A DNA stretch of 17,995 nucleotides from Gammaproteobacteria bacterium (GTDB lineage: Bacteria > Pseudomonadota > Gammaproteobacteria > Pseudomonadales > Pseudohongiellaceae), in NCBI GenBank assembly GCA_003514305.1, contig DORE01000001.1, positions 1 to 17,995 of the forward strand, in the 5' to 3' direction. The position numbers were made by a program, and so were the translations under genes. Shown here piece by piece: positions 1 through 7,724 of the stretch; within the stretch, counting starts at the first letter, position 1; each line of letters starts with the position of its first letter. The notes under the pieces are model-generated. The model was not told the origin of the DNA. It did not search any database and saw nothing but the letters and a program-made list of their open reading frames with translations.

Positions 1-1
1 C

Positions 2-448
2 AGCGAAGACGCTGTTGCAGACGGGGGCCAGACTGAGCAGGCCAGCTCGAGCGAAAGCGGTCAAAGCGCCGCCGAGGCGGCAGCTGCGGCTGCGGAGGAA
101 CGAGCGCGTCGGTCTGCTTTAGCAACCCGAATCTTCTACTTTGATTTTGACGTATCGGAATTTCGGGGATCAGACAGAGATGTCTTGACGTACCACGCAC
201 GTGATCTTGCCGCAAATCCAAGCAGACGAGTTCGACTAGAAGGGCATGCTGACGAGCGAGGAACGCGCGAGTACAACCTAGCTCTAGGCGAGCGGCGCGC
301 TAACGGTATTCTAAATTATTTGATAGTCAATGGGGCAGCGCGCAACCAGATAGAAGTGGTCAGCTACGGAGAGGAGCAGCCTTCTGATCGCGCTACGAGC
401 GATGCCGCGTACCAGCGCAATCGGCGTGTTGAACTTGTCGACCCCTAA
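2..448 (+). CDS. pal: Peptidoglycan-associated lipoprotein Pal, C-terminal part (5' end outside window)
   Basis: This is the C-terminal part of Pal, the outer-membrane lipoprotein of the Tol-Pal system that binds peptidoglycan and helps outer-membrane constriction at division. The frame is open from the window edge, so the signal peptide and lipidated Cys lie upstream. The visible part starts with an Ala/Glu/Gln/Ser-rich linker (about 40 residues), followed by the OmpA-like domain. Typical Pal blocks are IFYFDFDVSEF, LEGHADERGTREYNLALGER, VVSYGEEQP and the NRRVEL end. The Asp and Arg of the HADERGTREYN block are the peptidoglycan (diaminopimelate) contacts known in the family. The ATG-less frame runs through position 185 without a break, so an internal start there is not real. 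In many gammaproteobacteria cpoB (ybgF) follows pal, but here an intrinsic terminator comes about 55 bp after the stop. Identity as Pal rather than a general OmpA protein is strongly supported. Confidence 0.93.
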   Translation, partial: SEDAVADGGQTEQASSSESGQSAAEAAAAAAEERARRSALATRIFYFDFDVSEFRGSDRDVLTYHARDLAANPSRRVRLEGHADERGTREYNLALGERRANGILNYLIVNGAARNQIEVVSYGEEQPSDRATSDAAYQRNRRVELVDP

Positions 449-504
449 ATTGCTAAGCTTTGGCTGATTCCACTCTGCTCCCAGCCATGTGATTTCGGAA
501 GATC

Positions 505-532
505 GGTCGAGTCGAGAGACTCGGCCTTTTTT
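505..532 (+). terminator. Intrinsic (Rho-independent) terminator after pal
   Basis: The left arm GGTCGAGTC (505-513) pairs with the right arm GACTCGGCC (518-526), giving nine pairs with one G-U wobble. The loop is a GAGA tetraloop of the stable GNRA type (514-517), and six T follow (527-532). It serves the plus strand only: read on the minus strand there is no T tract after the hairpin. It closes the Tol-Pal transcription unit, just before the converging esterase gene ends at 541. Confidence 0.9.
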
Positions 533-540
533 CGGACAGA

Positions 541-1518
541 TCAGGCCAACTCTTGCTGTAAAGCAGCCCCGATTCGGCGCAATGCGTCATCCCCAGCCTT
601 AATCCCTCCTGCGAAGGAAAGAAACGCGTGTATCTGATCGGTGTAACAAACGTGCTCTACTCGCACACCACTCTCTTTGAGTTTGTCAGCGTACGCCTGT
701 CCTTCGTCTCTCAAGGGATCAAAGCCTGCCGTTATCACCAGCGCCGGTGCCAAACCGGCCAAATCCTGTCTAAGAAAACTCAATTCATACTCAAGAGCCT
801 GATCCGGCGATTCCAGATAATGGCTCCTAAACCAGTCCATTCCTGCTTTAGTTAAAAAATAGCCTTCTGCAAATTCTTTAACTGATTGAAATTCAACCGC
901 AGGATTCACGGAAGGATAGATCAAGACTTGAAATCGGGGCTGCGGGATGTTTGCCTTTTTGCATGCCAGCGTTACGGCGACCGTTAAATTGCCTCCAGCA
1001 CTGTCGCCGGCAAGAGCGACACGGTGTGGATCAATTCCCAGTTCAGTGCCGTGTTCGCGCACCCATTGATAAACCTCAAGACCATCTTGATGGATTTGCT
1101 TTATCTTACTTGCCGGGGCCAACTCATAGTCCACTGACATAACATGACAGCCGCTGTTAGCGGCCAAGTGCTGAGTCAAAGTATCGTACTCATCCACATC
1201 GCCGAGTACAAACCCCCCCCCATGAAAATAAATACAGCACGCTGCGCGATCGTGCTTAGCATTTTCGGGAATGTAATGACGCACCTTCACTCGCCCACGG
1301 CTCAGAGGAAAAAATAAATCTTCAGTCTTTCGCATCACTTTCGGCAATGGCGCAAAAGGATTGCCTCGCTCTTTACGCCAGGCACGAATCTGCTCTGGGG
1401 TTCCTTCCTCTATTTGCGGCAAACGAGCCGCCGAGTCCGCAACTTTCTGAGCAAACTCCTCAAGCGCCGATGCACTCTTGGCTCTCAGGCTAATAGTTAA
1501 ATTATCCTTTTTCTTCAT
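541..1518 (-). CDS. Alpha/beta-hydrolase, HSL family (family IV) esterase/lipase
   Basis: This is a carboxylester hydrolase of the hormone-sensitive-lipase family (alpha/beta-hydrolase fold 3), 325 aa, the usual length. It has no signal peptide, so it is probably cytoplasmic. Visible elements are the oxyanion-hole motif HGGGF (residues 99-103), the nucleophile elbow GDSAGG with Ser173, the acid Asp268 in GFDPLRDEG, and His297 in IHAF. The catalytic triad is therefore complete. The N-terminal 90 residues form the family's variable cap. The start ATG lies 18 bp after the stop of the upstream DUF4105 gene with no good Shine-Dalgarno sequence, which suggests co-transcription and perhaps coupled translation. 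The three glycines of HGGGF are encoded by an uninterrupted run of nine G (C at 1213-1221 on the plus strand), so the gene is prone to slippage at its active site. The natural substrate cannot be read from the sequence. Confidence 0.93.
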   Translation of the reverse strand: MKKKDNLTISLRAKSASALEEFAQKVADSAARLPQIEEGTPEQIRAWRKERGNPFAPLPKVMRKTEDLFFPLSRGRVKVRHYIPENAKHDRAACCIYFHGGGFVLGDVDEYDTLTQHLAANSGCHVMSVDYELAPASKIKQIHQDGLEVYQWVREHGTELGIDPHRVALAGDSAGGNLTVAVTLACKKANIPQPRFQVLIYPSVNPAVEFQSVKEFAEGYFLTKAGMDWFRSHYLESPDQALEYELSFLRQDLAGLAPALVITAGFDPLRDEGQAYADKLKESGVRVEHVCYTDQIHAFLSFAGGIKAGDDALRRIGAALQQELA

Positions 1519-1536
1519 ATCAAGTAGACACCGCGA

Positions 1537-2922
1537 TCAGAAGAACATGTTTTTGGACCTGGCAGGTTCAAAACCAACAAGCCACGCCAGCAGAATTAAC
1601 AACAAGAATCCCGGCAACACATTCACTGCAATCTCGACAACAACCTGATCAGTCAAACCAAAAAGTGCGGCTAGGCCGTAGGCAAACATGGCAAGTAAAT
1701 GGATCAGCAGGTAATTGTTGATAAATGGAGCGCTGTTGTGACTCATTGGCCAAGGCCGACAGAAAAACAACCAGCGAAGCGCAACTACCACACCCAACAG
1801 ATCGGTTGGCCAAAACAAAAGAAGGTTAAAATTGTGGTGAGTATCAGTGTGATCAGAGACAAACCAACTACCGAGCATCAATAAACCAAAGATGCCGCTA
1901 AATAAAGCTGTCACCAGACCGATTAGCCCCAGCAAGCGAAAGCTCAACCCAGCTGCTCTGAGACTGATACGCGCATTCGTTGCAAAATAGGACATAGGTA
2001 TCCGCTTCAGCATCATCAGCAAAACCACCAGCGGCACAAGCAACCCAATCGAAGCAATCTGATATCCACTTCGCTGAATGGTAGGCGGTGGAAACTCCAT
2101 AATCAGCTGATGATCTGAAAGTAGCGGCAGCACTTCTTCAGCTCCACCCACATCTGAATTCATTGCCTTCAACCGCTGCCGCAAAATCATAGGCCGAAAC
2201 ATATCGTCCCATTCAGTTACCTGCTGATCAATATTGCTGTTCATCAGCACGTCCAGCGAAAATCCGATTAGAGACAGTGACGCATAGTGCTCTCGTATAT
2301 GATGGCGAAAAGTCTCCTCAGTGACGCCACTGTATTGAGCAGAAATGGCCCCGTTTAAAGCCTCATCTAAGTAATCTCGCACACGGGTCGTGCAGTTGTC
2401 GAAAAAGTAGTGATAGCTATAATTGAGATTTTCCGACCGAAGATTCCACATCAATCTACGGTAGAGTCTCTCTTTTTGAGGGTTTGTAAGGTTAAGACGA
2501 TCCTGCCATACCGTTCTGCCTTGAGCACGATATACATCGAATTCACGAGTCGGCGGGTTGGTCGCTAAGTGGTAATTCATGACGCCTGAAAAAAAATTAT
2601 AGGAAAAGTCAACGACTCCACCGCTAACGTCGAACACTCCCCAGTTGAATACCAAATCAATGTTTGCATTTTCGTCATGGAGACGAAGCGCAGTATGTCC
2701 AAAGTTGTCCCAGACGTTGTTACCCACATCCACTGTAATCAGATAGAAATGCAAGCCATTCAGATCAGCTGGGACCTCGGTTTCAGCCCGGTCAAGAGGC
2801 GGCAACTGAGCAAGGGCAGCAGCGTTATATGCTATCAGCAGTAACGCAGAACAGACGAGCCAACGATGGAGCCTGTTTGCAGTCGAATAGCTATTTGGTT
2901 TGATTACTTCTGATGAACCCAC
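1537..2922 (-). CDS. DUF4105 (Lnb N-terminal periplasmic domain) membrane protein
   Basis: This 461-aa protein has an N-terminal export signal (hydrophobic stretch about residues 20-37, probable cleavage ALA|Q), a periplasmic DUF4105 domain (about 57-270), and about five C-terminal membrane helices (approximately 289-306, 330-354, 366-388, 402-423 and 428-450). The DUF4105 hallmarks are NFGHT (His76) and FDNCTTR (Cys177). The His and Cys resemble the pair in permuted NlpC/P60- or papain-like folds, so a thiol-peptidase or amidase activity is possible, but this is inference. An HHNFNLLLFWP block between helices is also typical of these proteins. The start is GTG at 2922; no ATG lies near the signal sequence, and a GGCGGA stretch precedes the GTG. 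It heads a two-gene unit with the HSL esterase 18 bp downstream. The function of the family is not firmly known. Confidence 0.85.
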   Translation of the reverse strand: MGSSEVIKPNSYSTANRLHRWLVCSALLLIAYNAAALAQLPPLDRAETEVPADLNGLHFYLITVDVGNNVWDNFGHTALRLHDENANIDLVFNWGVFDVSGGVVDFSYNFFSGVMNYHLATNPPTREFDVYRAQGRTVWQDRLNLTNPQKERLYRRLMWNLRSENLNYSYHYFFDNCTTRVRDYLDEALNGAISAQYSGVTEETFRHHIREHYASLSLIGFSLDVLMNSNIDQQVTEWDDMFRPMILRQRLKAMNSDVGGAEEVLPLLSDHQLIMEFPPPTIQRSGYQIASIGLLVPLVVLLMMLKRIPMSYFATNARISLRAAGLSFRLLGLIGLVTALFSGIFGLLMLGSWFVSDHTDTHHNFNLLLFWPTDLLGVVVALRWLFFCRPWPMSHNSAPFINNYLLIHLLAMFAYGLAALFGLTDQVVVEIAVNVLPGFLLLILLAWLVGFEPARSKNMFF

Positions 2923-2958
2923 TTGATCCGCCGGAAAAACTGCGAAAAATTCTTCGAT

Positions 2959-2986
2959 ATCGTATCAGAGGAGTGAATTAGATCAA
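2959..2986 (-). promoter_or_regulatory. Possible sigma-70 promoter for the DUF4105–esterase unit
   Basis: On the minus strand TTGATC (2986-2981) lies 16 bases from TACGAT (2964-2959). Each hexamer matches four of six consensus bases, and the site is about 37 bp upstream of the GTG start. It is the best match found in the 210-bp gap; this is a weak call from eye inspection. Confidence 0.33.
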
Positions 2987-3132
2987 GACGATACCGAGGG
3001 ACCTCAACTTCAGAACTCAGATCCACTCAAAACGTCAAAGCGAACGTATATGATACAGACCAGCGATAGCCGAAATTACTCATATGCGGCTAGTAACGCT
3101 TGATCTGGCTGTCGAAACCAACTTTGGCCCGG

Positions 3133-4098
3133 TTAACTCTCTCGCTCCTCTGACATGCGCTCACCACGCAAAATATTGACCATACCGTAATTTCCTTCAT
3201 GACAAGCATACTCATAGAGCTGTCCATCGACTTTGGACATGACGGTCATCACCTGAATTTTATCGACGAAAGTCGACGGGTCATTCAGCGTGTACTCATA
3301 TTCCATGGTGTACGGACCCGACCGTGTGAAACGCTCGGTGAGCAATTTGTTCTCAGACGATCCGTAGACACTGAAGCTCTGAGTCAGGCTATTGAAGTTT
3401 TTCGTTTCGACCACGAGAGTGTCTCCTTCCCAAAAGCCGCGCGAGTCGCCTGTCCAAAGCCTGATGTCATCGTCCAGACCGGGGCGATCGTACAGCGAAA
3501 CTATCCGAGCGTCGTGAATCATTTCAGTCATGATCACGACTGTGTCCTTACTTTGGATAACCTGAACATTGTTGTTATAGAGATTTGGCTCGAAGGGAGG
3601 TCCCGAATTAAAGCCTACGATGCACCGCTCGGAGAGCCCTCGGTCCTCTGGCCCATTCTTCGCGATTCCTCCTACTACCATGCGAACCGGCCTTTCGCCT
3701 GGTTCATCCGGACCTAAACCGCCTACCTGCACAGGCACACCCTCTACAGTGGCTGGAAGCTTACCATCAGCGGGATAGATAAGCCGAGCGGTCCGGTTGT
3801 CATCTCCATTTCCCATCTCCGTCCAGAAAGTGTTATATCCACCTACACCCTGGTTATTGAGGGCCTCCAGGCCAAGTTCCGTCTGTGCTTTAAAAGCCTC
3901 GACCTCCTGCGGCGTCAATTCGCTTTTGTTACCAAAAAACGCAGGCCGCTCCAGCGGAATCACTGAACTAAAGTTCCAGACCCCCTGGAGATCGGGTTGA
4001 CCCCAAACGGTACGATCTGGCGAATAAGTTTCCTGTGCTGAGACCTGGCCAGTGGACAGCAACACCATGATAACAGTAGCAAGTGCATGACCCTTCAT
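3133..4098 (-). CDS. Secreted protein of unknown function (PDLQGVW-type family)
   Basis: This exported protein of 321 aa is of unknown function. The signal peptide is MKGHALATVIMVLLSTG with cleavage after VSA|QE (about residue 21). The mature part has blocks I recognise from a conserved but uncharacterised family of environmental bacteria: PDLQGVWNFSS near the N-terminus, RCIVGFNSGPP, YNNNVQVIQ, EMIHDARIV, WTGDSRGFWEGDTLVVETKN, and YEYACHEGNYGMVNIL near the C-terminus. The two Cys in RCIVG and YACHEGN could form a disulfide in the periplasm. I chose the ATG at 4098 because GGAG lies six bases upstream and the signal peptide then begins MKGHA. A TTG twelve bases further up keeps the frame but overlaps that ribosome-binding site. 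The gene is divergent from the ThDP enzyme gene. No catalytic motif is recognised, and I cannot assign a function. Confidence 0.8.
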   Translation of the reverse strand: MKGHALATVIMVLLSTGQVSAQETYSPDRTVWGQPDLQGVWNFSSVIPLERPAFFGNKSELTPQEVEAFKAQTELGLEALNNQGVGGYNTFWTEMGNGDDNRTARLIYPADGKLPATVEGVPVQVGGLGPDEPGERPVRMVVGGIAKNGPEDRGLSERCIVGFNSGPPFEPNLYNNNVQVIQSKDTVVIMTEMIHDARIVSLYDRPGLDDDIRLWTGDSRGFWEGDTLVVETKNFNSLTQSFSVYGSSENKLLTERFTRSGPYTMEYEYTLNDPSTFVDKIQVMTVMSKVDGQLYEYACHEGNYGMVNILRGERMSEERES

Positions 4099-4104
4099 GT
4101 GAAT

Positions 4105-4108
4105 CTCC
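4105..4108 (-). promoter_or_regulatory. Ribosome-binding site that decides the start at 4098
   Basis: GGAG on the minus strand lies six bases before the ATG at 4098-4096. The alternative TTG start at 4110 would sit across this site, so the ATG is preferred. Confidence 0.7.
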
Positions 4109-4134
4109 AATTCTTGTTAAACGCGGTTGACCAA

Positions 4135-4163
4135 ATTGTAACCGAAATTAGCCCCACTGGCAG
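4135..4163 (-). promoter_or_regulatory. Possible sigma-70 promoter for the secreted protein gene
   Basis: On the minus strand CTGCCA (4163-4158, four of six matches) lies 17 bases from TACAAT (4140-4135, five of six). Transcription would start near 4128, leaving an untranslated leader of about 30 bases that contains the GGAG site. Confidence 0.42.
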
Positions 4164-4280
4164 TTCGAAACAAGCTCATTCCGGACTTACAGACTGGTTT
4201 CCCGAGTTACCTGTAATGCAAAAAACAGGAGTCGGATTGCCCCATCCGTCCAGATGACCCCTATGCTTCAGCGAACTTGA

Positions 4281-4289
4281 TGCTATTAT
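4281..4289 (+). promoter_or_regulatory. Possible extended -10 promoter element for the ThDP enzyme gene
   Basis: TGCTATTAT fits the extended -10 pattern TGnTATAAT with one mismatch. It is about 42 bases before the ATG at 4332, which has AGGA at 4321-4324. No good -35 hexamer is seen, which extended -10 promoters can tolerate. Confidence 0.35.
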
Positions 4290-4331
4290 TAAGCCCCACT
4301 TCACGAAAAACTAAACAATCAGGAAGTCAGC

Positions 4332-5897
4332 ATGGACGGCGCAACTGCACTTATTGATACGCTCTCCGACTGTGGCGTAGAATTTTGTATAGCTAACCCG
4401 GGAACCTCGGAGATGCATCTGGTTCAAGCTCTGGATGCGGTCCCAAAAATAAAATCCGTCTTGGCCTTATTTGAAGGCGTGTGCACTGGTGCCGCAGATG
4501 GCGTCGGCCGTATGACTGGAAAGCCGGCAGCAACACTCTTGCATCTCGGGCCCGGGATGGCCAATGGCATCGCTAATCTGCACAACGCTCGCCGGGGCAA
4601 TGCGCCGATGATCAACATCATTGGTAATCACCCAAATTACCACGTGGGCTTCGATGCTCCTCTTACATCTGACATCGACACCCTGGCGAAAAATTTCTCC
4701 TGTTGGATTAAAAATTGCTCAACGTCGGAAACCCTCGCTCAAGATGGCGCAGATGCCTACACCGCCTCGCTGAGGCAGAGTGCGGGGACCACTGGACAGA
4801 TCGCAACTCTAATAATGGGTGCGGACGCCGCTTGGGGCGACAGTAGCGGCCCCGCCACCCCCAACCCTGAACCTATCCGTGCCACTGTCAATGAAACCGC
4901 AATAATTGAGGCCGCTGACATTCTTTTGAAGGATGGAAAAACAGCGCTGCTTCTGGAAAATCAGGGCGCCGAGCAAGCAACTATGGAGATTGCCAGCCGT
5001 ATTGCGAACAAGACCGGATGCCGATTGCTGAACGGCACCTTCCCCGCTCGCATCGATGGCGGCCCCGGCCGAGTTTCTGTCGAGAGGCTTCCGTATTTTC
5101 CAGAGCAAATACTCGCCGCACTAAACGGCACCGAGCACCTTATCTTAGTGGGCGGAGAAATCCCTGCTTCCTTTTTTGCCTACCGCGGAATTCCCGGGCA
5201 GATGGTGCCAGAAGGTTGCAAAGTGTCCCGACTGTCCTTCATTGAGGAAGATTCCCTTGAGGCACTTCAGCGAGTCGCCGAGCGCATTGGCGCGACACAA
5301 TCGGAGGTCACCCGGTTTCAGAAAGCAGACATCAGCACACCCATAGGTGAGCTGAACAATAAGTCGACTATCCAAGCTATCGCGGCGACCATGCCTGAAG
5401 ATTTGATCGTATGTACAGATTCCGGCGGAGGAAACGCCGCCTACCCGTTTTGCCAAAACACGGCGCCCAACAGTTGGCTGAGCCTCACAGGAGGCGCAAT
5501 TGGTCAAGGCGGGCCTTGCGCCACGGGCGCGGCGTTAGCCTGTCCAGACAGACCTGTATTGGCTCTGCTTGGGGATGGCGGCGCCGCCTACACTATTCAG
5601 TGCCTGTGGACTCAGGCCAGAGAAAACCAGAATGTCACCACGGTAATCTTCGCCAACAATTCCTACAGCATCCTCAATGTGGAATACGCCAAACTGGGAG
5701 TGGAGAATCCGGGCGACATCGCCAAGAGCCTTTTTGATATTGCCAATCCGGAGATCGACTGGATAGATCTTGCCAAGGGATTCGGAGTGCCCGGCGCCAA
5801 AGCACAGTCGGCAGAAGACTTTTGCAAACTGCTGGAGAAAAGCTATGCGACACCTGGGCCGTTTCTGATTCAGGTAGGCGTCGGATTGCAAAGATAA
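4332..5897 (+). CDS. Thiamine-diphosphate-dependent enzyme, acetolactate synthase large-subunit-like / benzoylformate decarboxylase-like
   Basis: This ThDP-dependent carboligase or decarboxylase of COG0028 is 521 aa. The N-terminal pyrimidine-binding domain includes NPGTSEMHLV, the catalytic glutamate Glu48 in LFEGVCTGAADG, and HLGPGMANGIANLHNARRGN. The C-terminal pyrophosphate domain carries the Mg-ThDP motif GDG (414-416) with Asn442-Asn443 about 26 residues later. It is shorter than biosynthetic IlvB/IlvI (about 570 aa), and no small regulatory subunit gene lies nearby, so branched-chain amino-acid synthesis is unlikely. It belongs to a group usually annotated as acetolactate synthase but whose true substrate is mostly unknown. 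AGGA at 4321-4324 supports the ATG. The convergent symporter gene ends on the very next base, and the catabolic context (symporter, amidohydrolase) suggests processing of a 2-oxo acid. That substrate is inference. Confidence 0.9.
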   Translation: MDGATALIDTLSDCGVEFCIANPGTSEMHLVQALDAVPKIKSVLALFEGVCTGAADGVGRMTGKPAATLLHLGPGMANGIANLHNARRGNAPMINIIGNHPNYHVGFDAPLTSDIDTLAKNFSCWIKNCSTSETLAQDGADAYTASLRQSAGTTGQIATLIMGADAAWGDSSGPATPNPEPIRATVNETAIIEAADILLKDGKTALLLENQGAEQATMEIASRIANKTGCRLLNGTFPARIDGGPGRVSVERLPYFPEQILAALNGTEHLILVGGEIPASFFAYRGIPGQMVPEGCKVSRLSFIEEDSLEALQRVAERIGATQSEVTRFQKADISTPIGELNNKSTIQAIAATMPEDLIVCTDSGGGNAAYPFCQNTAPNSWLSLTGGAIGQGGPCATGAALACPDRPVLALLGDGGAAYTIQCLWTQARENQNVTTVIFANNSYSILNVEYAKLGVENPGDIAKSLFDIANPEIDWIDLAKGFGVPGAKAQSAEDFCKLLEKSYATPGPFLIQVGVGLQR

Positions 5898-7439
5898 TCA
5901 GGCCAAATCAGAGTTCCGCTTGACGCCTCCCAGCCTGACGTAAAAAGAATCAGCTCTTTTGCGATCATCGTCAGGTCTGGACCCCATCAGACTCACTGCT
6001 GGGATCACGACAATAGGCAGTACCAGAGTGAGAAATGAGGGATCCCGCCACTCGCCGAGGAACGTAATCAACTCATACCATGCCTGAGCAAAACCACCAG
6101 CCGTGGCGTTTTCAGCGCTGCCGAACAGGGTGTTGAAAAACCACATAACCAGACCGCTTGCAAAACCTGTTGCCATACCCCAAAACACGCCTCGCTCGGT
6201 GGTGCGGCGCCAGTAAAACACGTATCCAACTGCGATGGCCGGAGGCACTACCATCGCAAACCCCAACAGCACCAGCTGGAGCACGGAGCTGATATTTCCA
6301 AGCCAAGCGATCACTGCCGCAGCGGAACCGTAGAGCACCGTAACTATTTTATAAGCGCGGAGCTTTTGGTCAGAGTCATAGTTTTTCGCTGCGGGAATCC
6401 AGTCATTCACAAACATGGTCGCGCTGGCCAGCAGTATTGGAGCTCCCGAAGAAATCACCGCTGCCAGTACCGCTGCCAAGGCAACGCCGCCAAGAATTGG
6501 TCCGGTGTCCATAGCCAACTGCGCAATATTCAGATAACTGGTCAGGCCACTTTCGGACCCATAAGTCGCCATGGTAAGAATACCGATAAAGCCAGCCACC
6601 ATGGGCATCATGGCGGCAATGATTCCGGCCAAGAAGAATCCGGGTATCAAGTAGTCCTGTTTTTCGGCCGAACTCGCGTAATTGGCATAAACGGACGCTG
6701 CAGGGGTGTGAATCGTCGCAGAAATAAAAAGGGCAATAATGGTCGCCCAACCTATGCCCGTGAAGCTCCACCAACTCGACTGGTTTTTACCTGCGTCAGC
6801 GAGCATACCGTCGGCCATAGTAGCGACAGCTCCCCAGCCGCCCAGATTGTTCATCGCAATAATGCCAACAAGCAGCAATCCAAGGATAATCACTGAGCAG
6901 TGTACGACATTTGCAATAGCGGTTCCCTTCAAACCCCCTGTCACCGTGAACGTCACAATCAAGAATCCTCCAATAGCTACCCCCACAACGAACGGCAAAC
7001 CGGTTACGCCGCTGACAATTGAGCCAATGACATAGGGCTCGATGATATTCACGACTAGATACTCAGCCTGTACGCACAGGCTGGTAAGCCATTGGCACCG
7101 ATAGGAACCGAACCGATAGTCGAAGACCTGACCGACGCTGACAACCTGAAGACGACGATAAGGAATCGCGAAGAACAGGCCCACCAGAAAGAGTGCCGCG
7201 AATGAGTTTACCCCATACCAGAGGTGCCCCAAGCCCTCGCTTATAACATCGCCAGCAACACCGTAGGTTCCAGCGCCGCCAATTCGAGTGCCTGCAACGC
7301 CGGCGGCGAGCATGAAAATGCCAAGACTGCCACCTCCGACAGCCCAATCACTGGCGGTGCTGTTTTTACGATTTAAGTAAATGCCAAGCGCGCCGAAGAA
7401 CCCCAAGTAGAGTATAATGACAGTGGCAGTGATACTCAT
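5898..7439 (-). CDS. Sodium:solute symporter family (SSS) transporter
   Basis: This is a secondary transporter of the SSS family (LeuT fold), 513 aa, the family's usual length, with about 13 hydrophobic segments over most of the chain. Early residues include SDWAVGGGSLGIFMLAAGVA, TRIGGAGTYGVAGDV and the cytoplasmic loop YRRLQVVSVGQVFDYRFG, all typical of the sodium symporters. TFTVTGGLKGTAIANVVH also matches the conserved core (TM5-TM6 region). The C-terminus is a short charged tail. GGGAG lies six bases before the ATG, a good ribosome-binding site. The gene faces away from the amidohydrolase (285-bp divergent gap) and runs into the ThDP gene with no spacer between stop codons. The substrate is unknown; a carboxylate, amino acid or pantothenate-like compound would fit the family. 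Confidence 0.92.
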   Translation of the reverse strand: MSITATVIILYLGFFGALGIYLNRKNSTASDWAVGGGSLGIFMLAAGVAGTRIGGAGTYGVAGDVISEGLGHLWYGVNSFAALFLVGLFFAIPYRRLQVVSVGQVFDYRFGSYRCQWLTSLCVQAEYLVVNIIEPYVIGSIVSGVTGLPFVVGVAIGGFLIVTFTVTGGLKGTAIANVVHCSVIILGLLLVGIIAMNNLGGWGAVATMADGMLADAGKNQSSWWSFTGIGWATIIALFISATIHTPAASVYANYASSAEKQDYLIPGFFLAGIIAAMMPMVAGFIGILTMATYGSESGLTSYLNIAQLAMDTGPILGGVALAAVLAAVISSGAPILLASATMFVNDWIPAAKNYDSDQKLRAYKIVTVLYGSAAAVIAWLGNISSVLQLVLLGFAMVVPPAIAVGYVFYWRRTTERGVFWGMATGFASGLVMWFFNTLFGSAENATAGGFAQAWYELITFLGEWRDPSFLTLVLPIVVIPAVSLMGSRPDDDRKRADSFYVRLGGVKRNSDLA

Positions 7440-7724
7440 GCGCGGCTCCCGCTGCAGTAATGCGACTTGTTGCTATTGTGTATTTAGCGTCTCACCCATA
7501 CTTGGCGTGCATGCTGCACATCAGCCAACTGCCCAGATTCGCGCCGCCCTTGCCGCGGGTCAGATTTCGATCTACTGCTTCCGACGACCTTCAAGCAGAC
7601 GGTAAAGTTGAAACACAATCGAATTAGATGCGGTCGTCATACTACACTAGCAATGCATACGGCATCCACAGCGCGAATAGTGGGTTTAACCATTCCACAC
7701 GGCAAACGCTGAGAGGAACACACT

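Noticed and set aside
3199..3717. Long plus-strand open frame of 172 codons
   Set aside because: It lies wholly antisense to the secreted-protein gene, has no family motif and unusual composition; the minus-strand gene has a signal peptide, ribosome-binding site and conserved blocks.
4332..5897. Biosynthetic acetolactate synthase (IlvB/IlvI)
   Set aside because: It is about 50 residues shorter than those enzymes and no small-subunit gene is adjacent; the sequence fits the broader decarboxylase/carboligase group better.
6366..6896. Plus-strand open frame of 176 codons
   Set aside because: It is antisense to the sodium symporter, rich in His, Arg and Gly without hydrophobic or domain structure; a shadow of the transporter codons.
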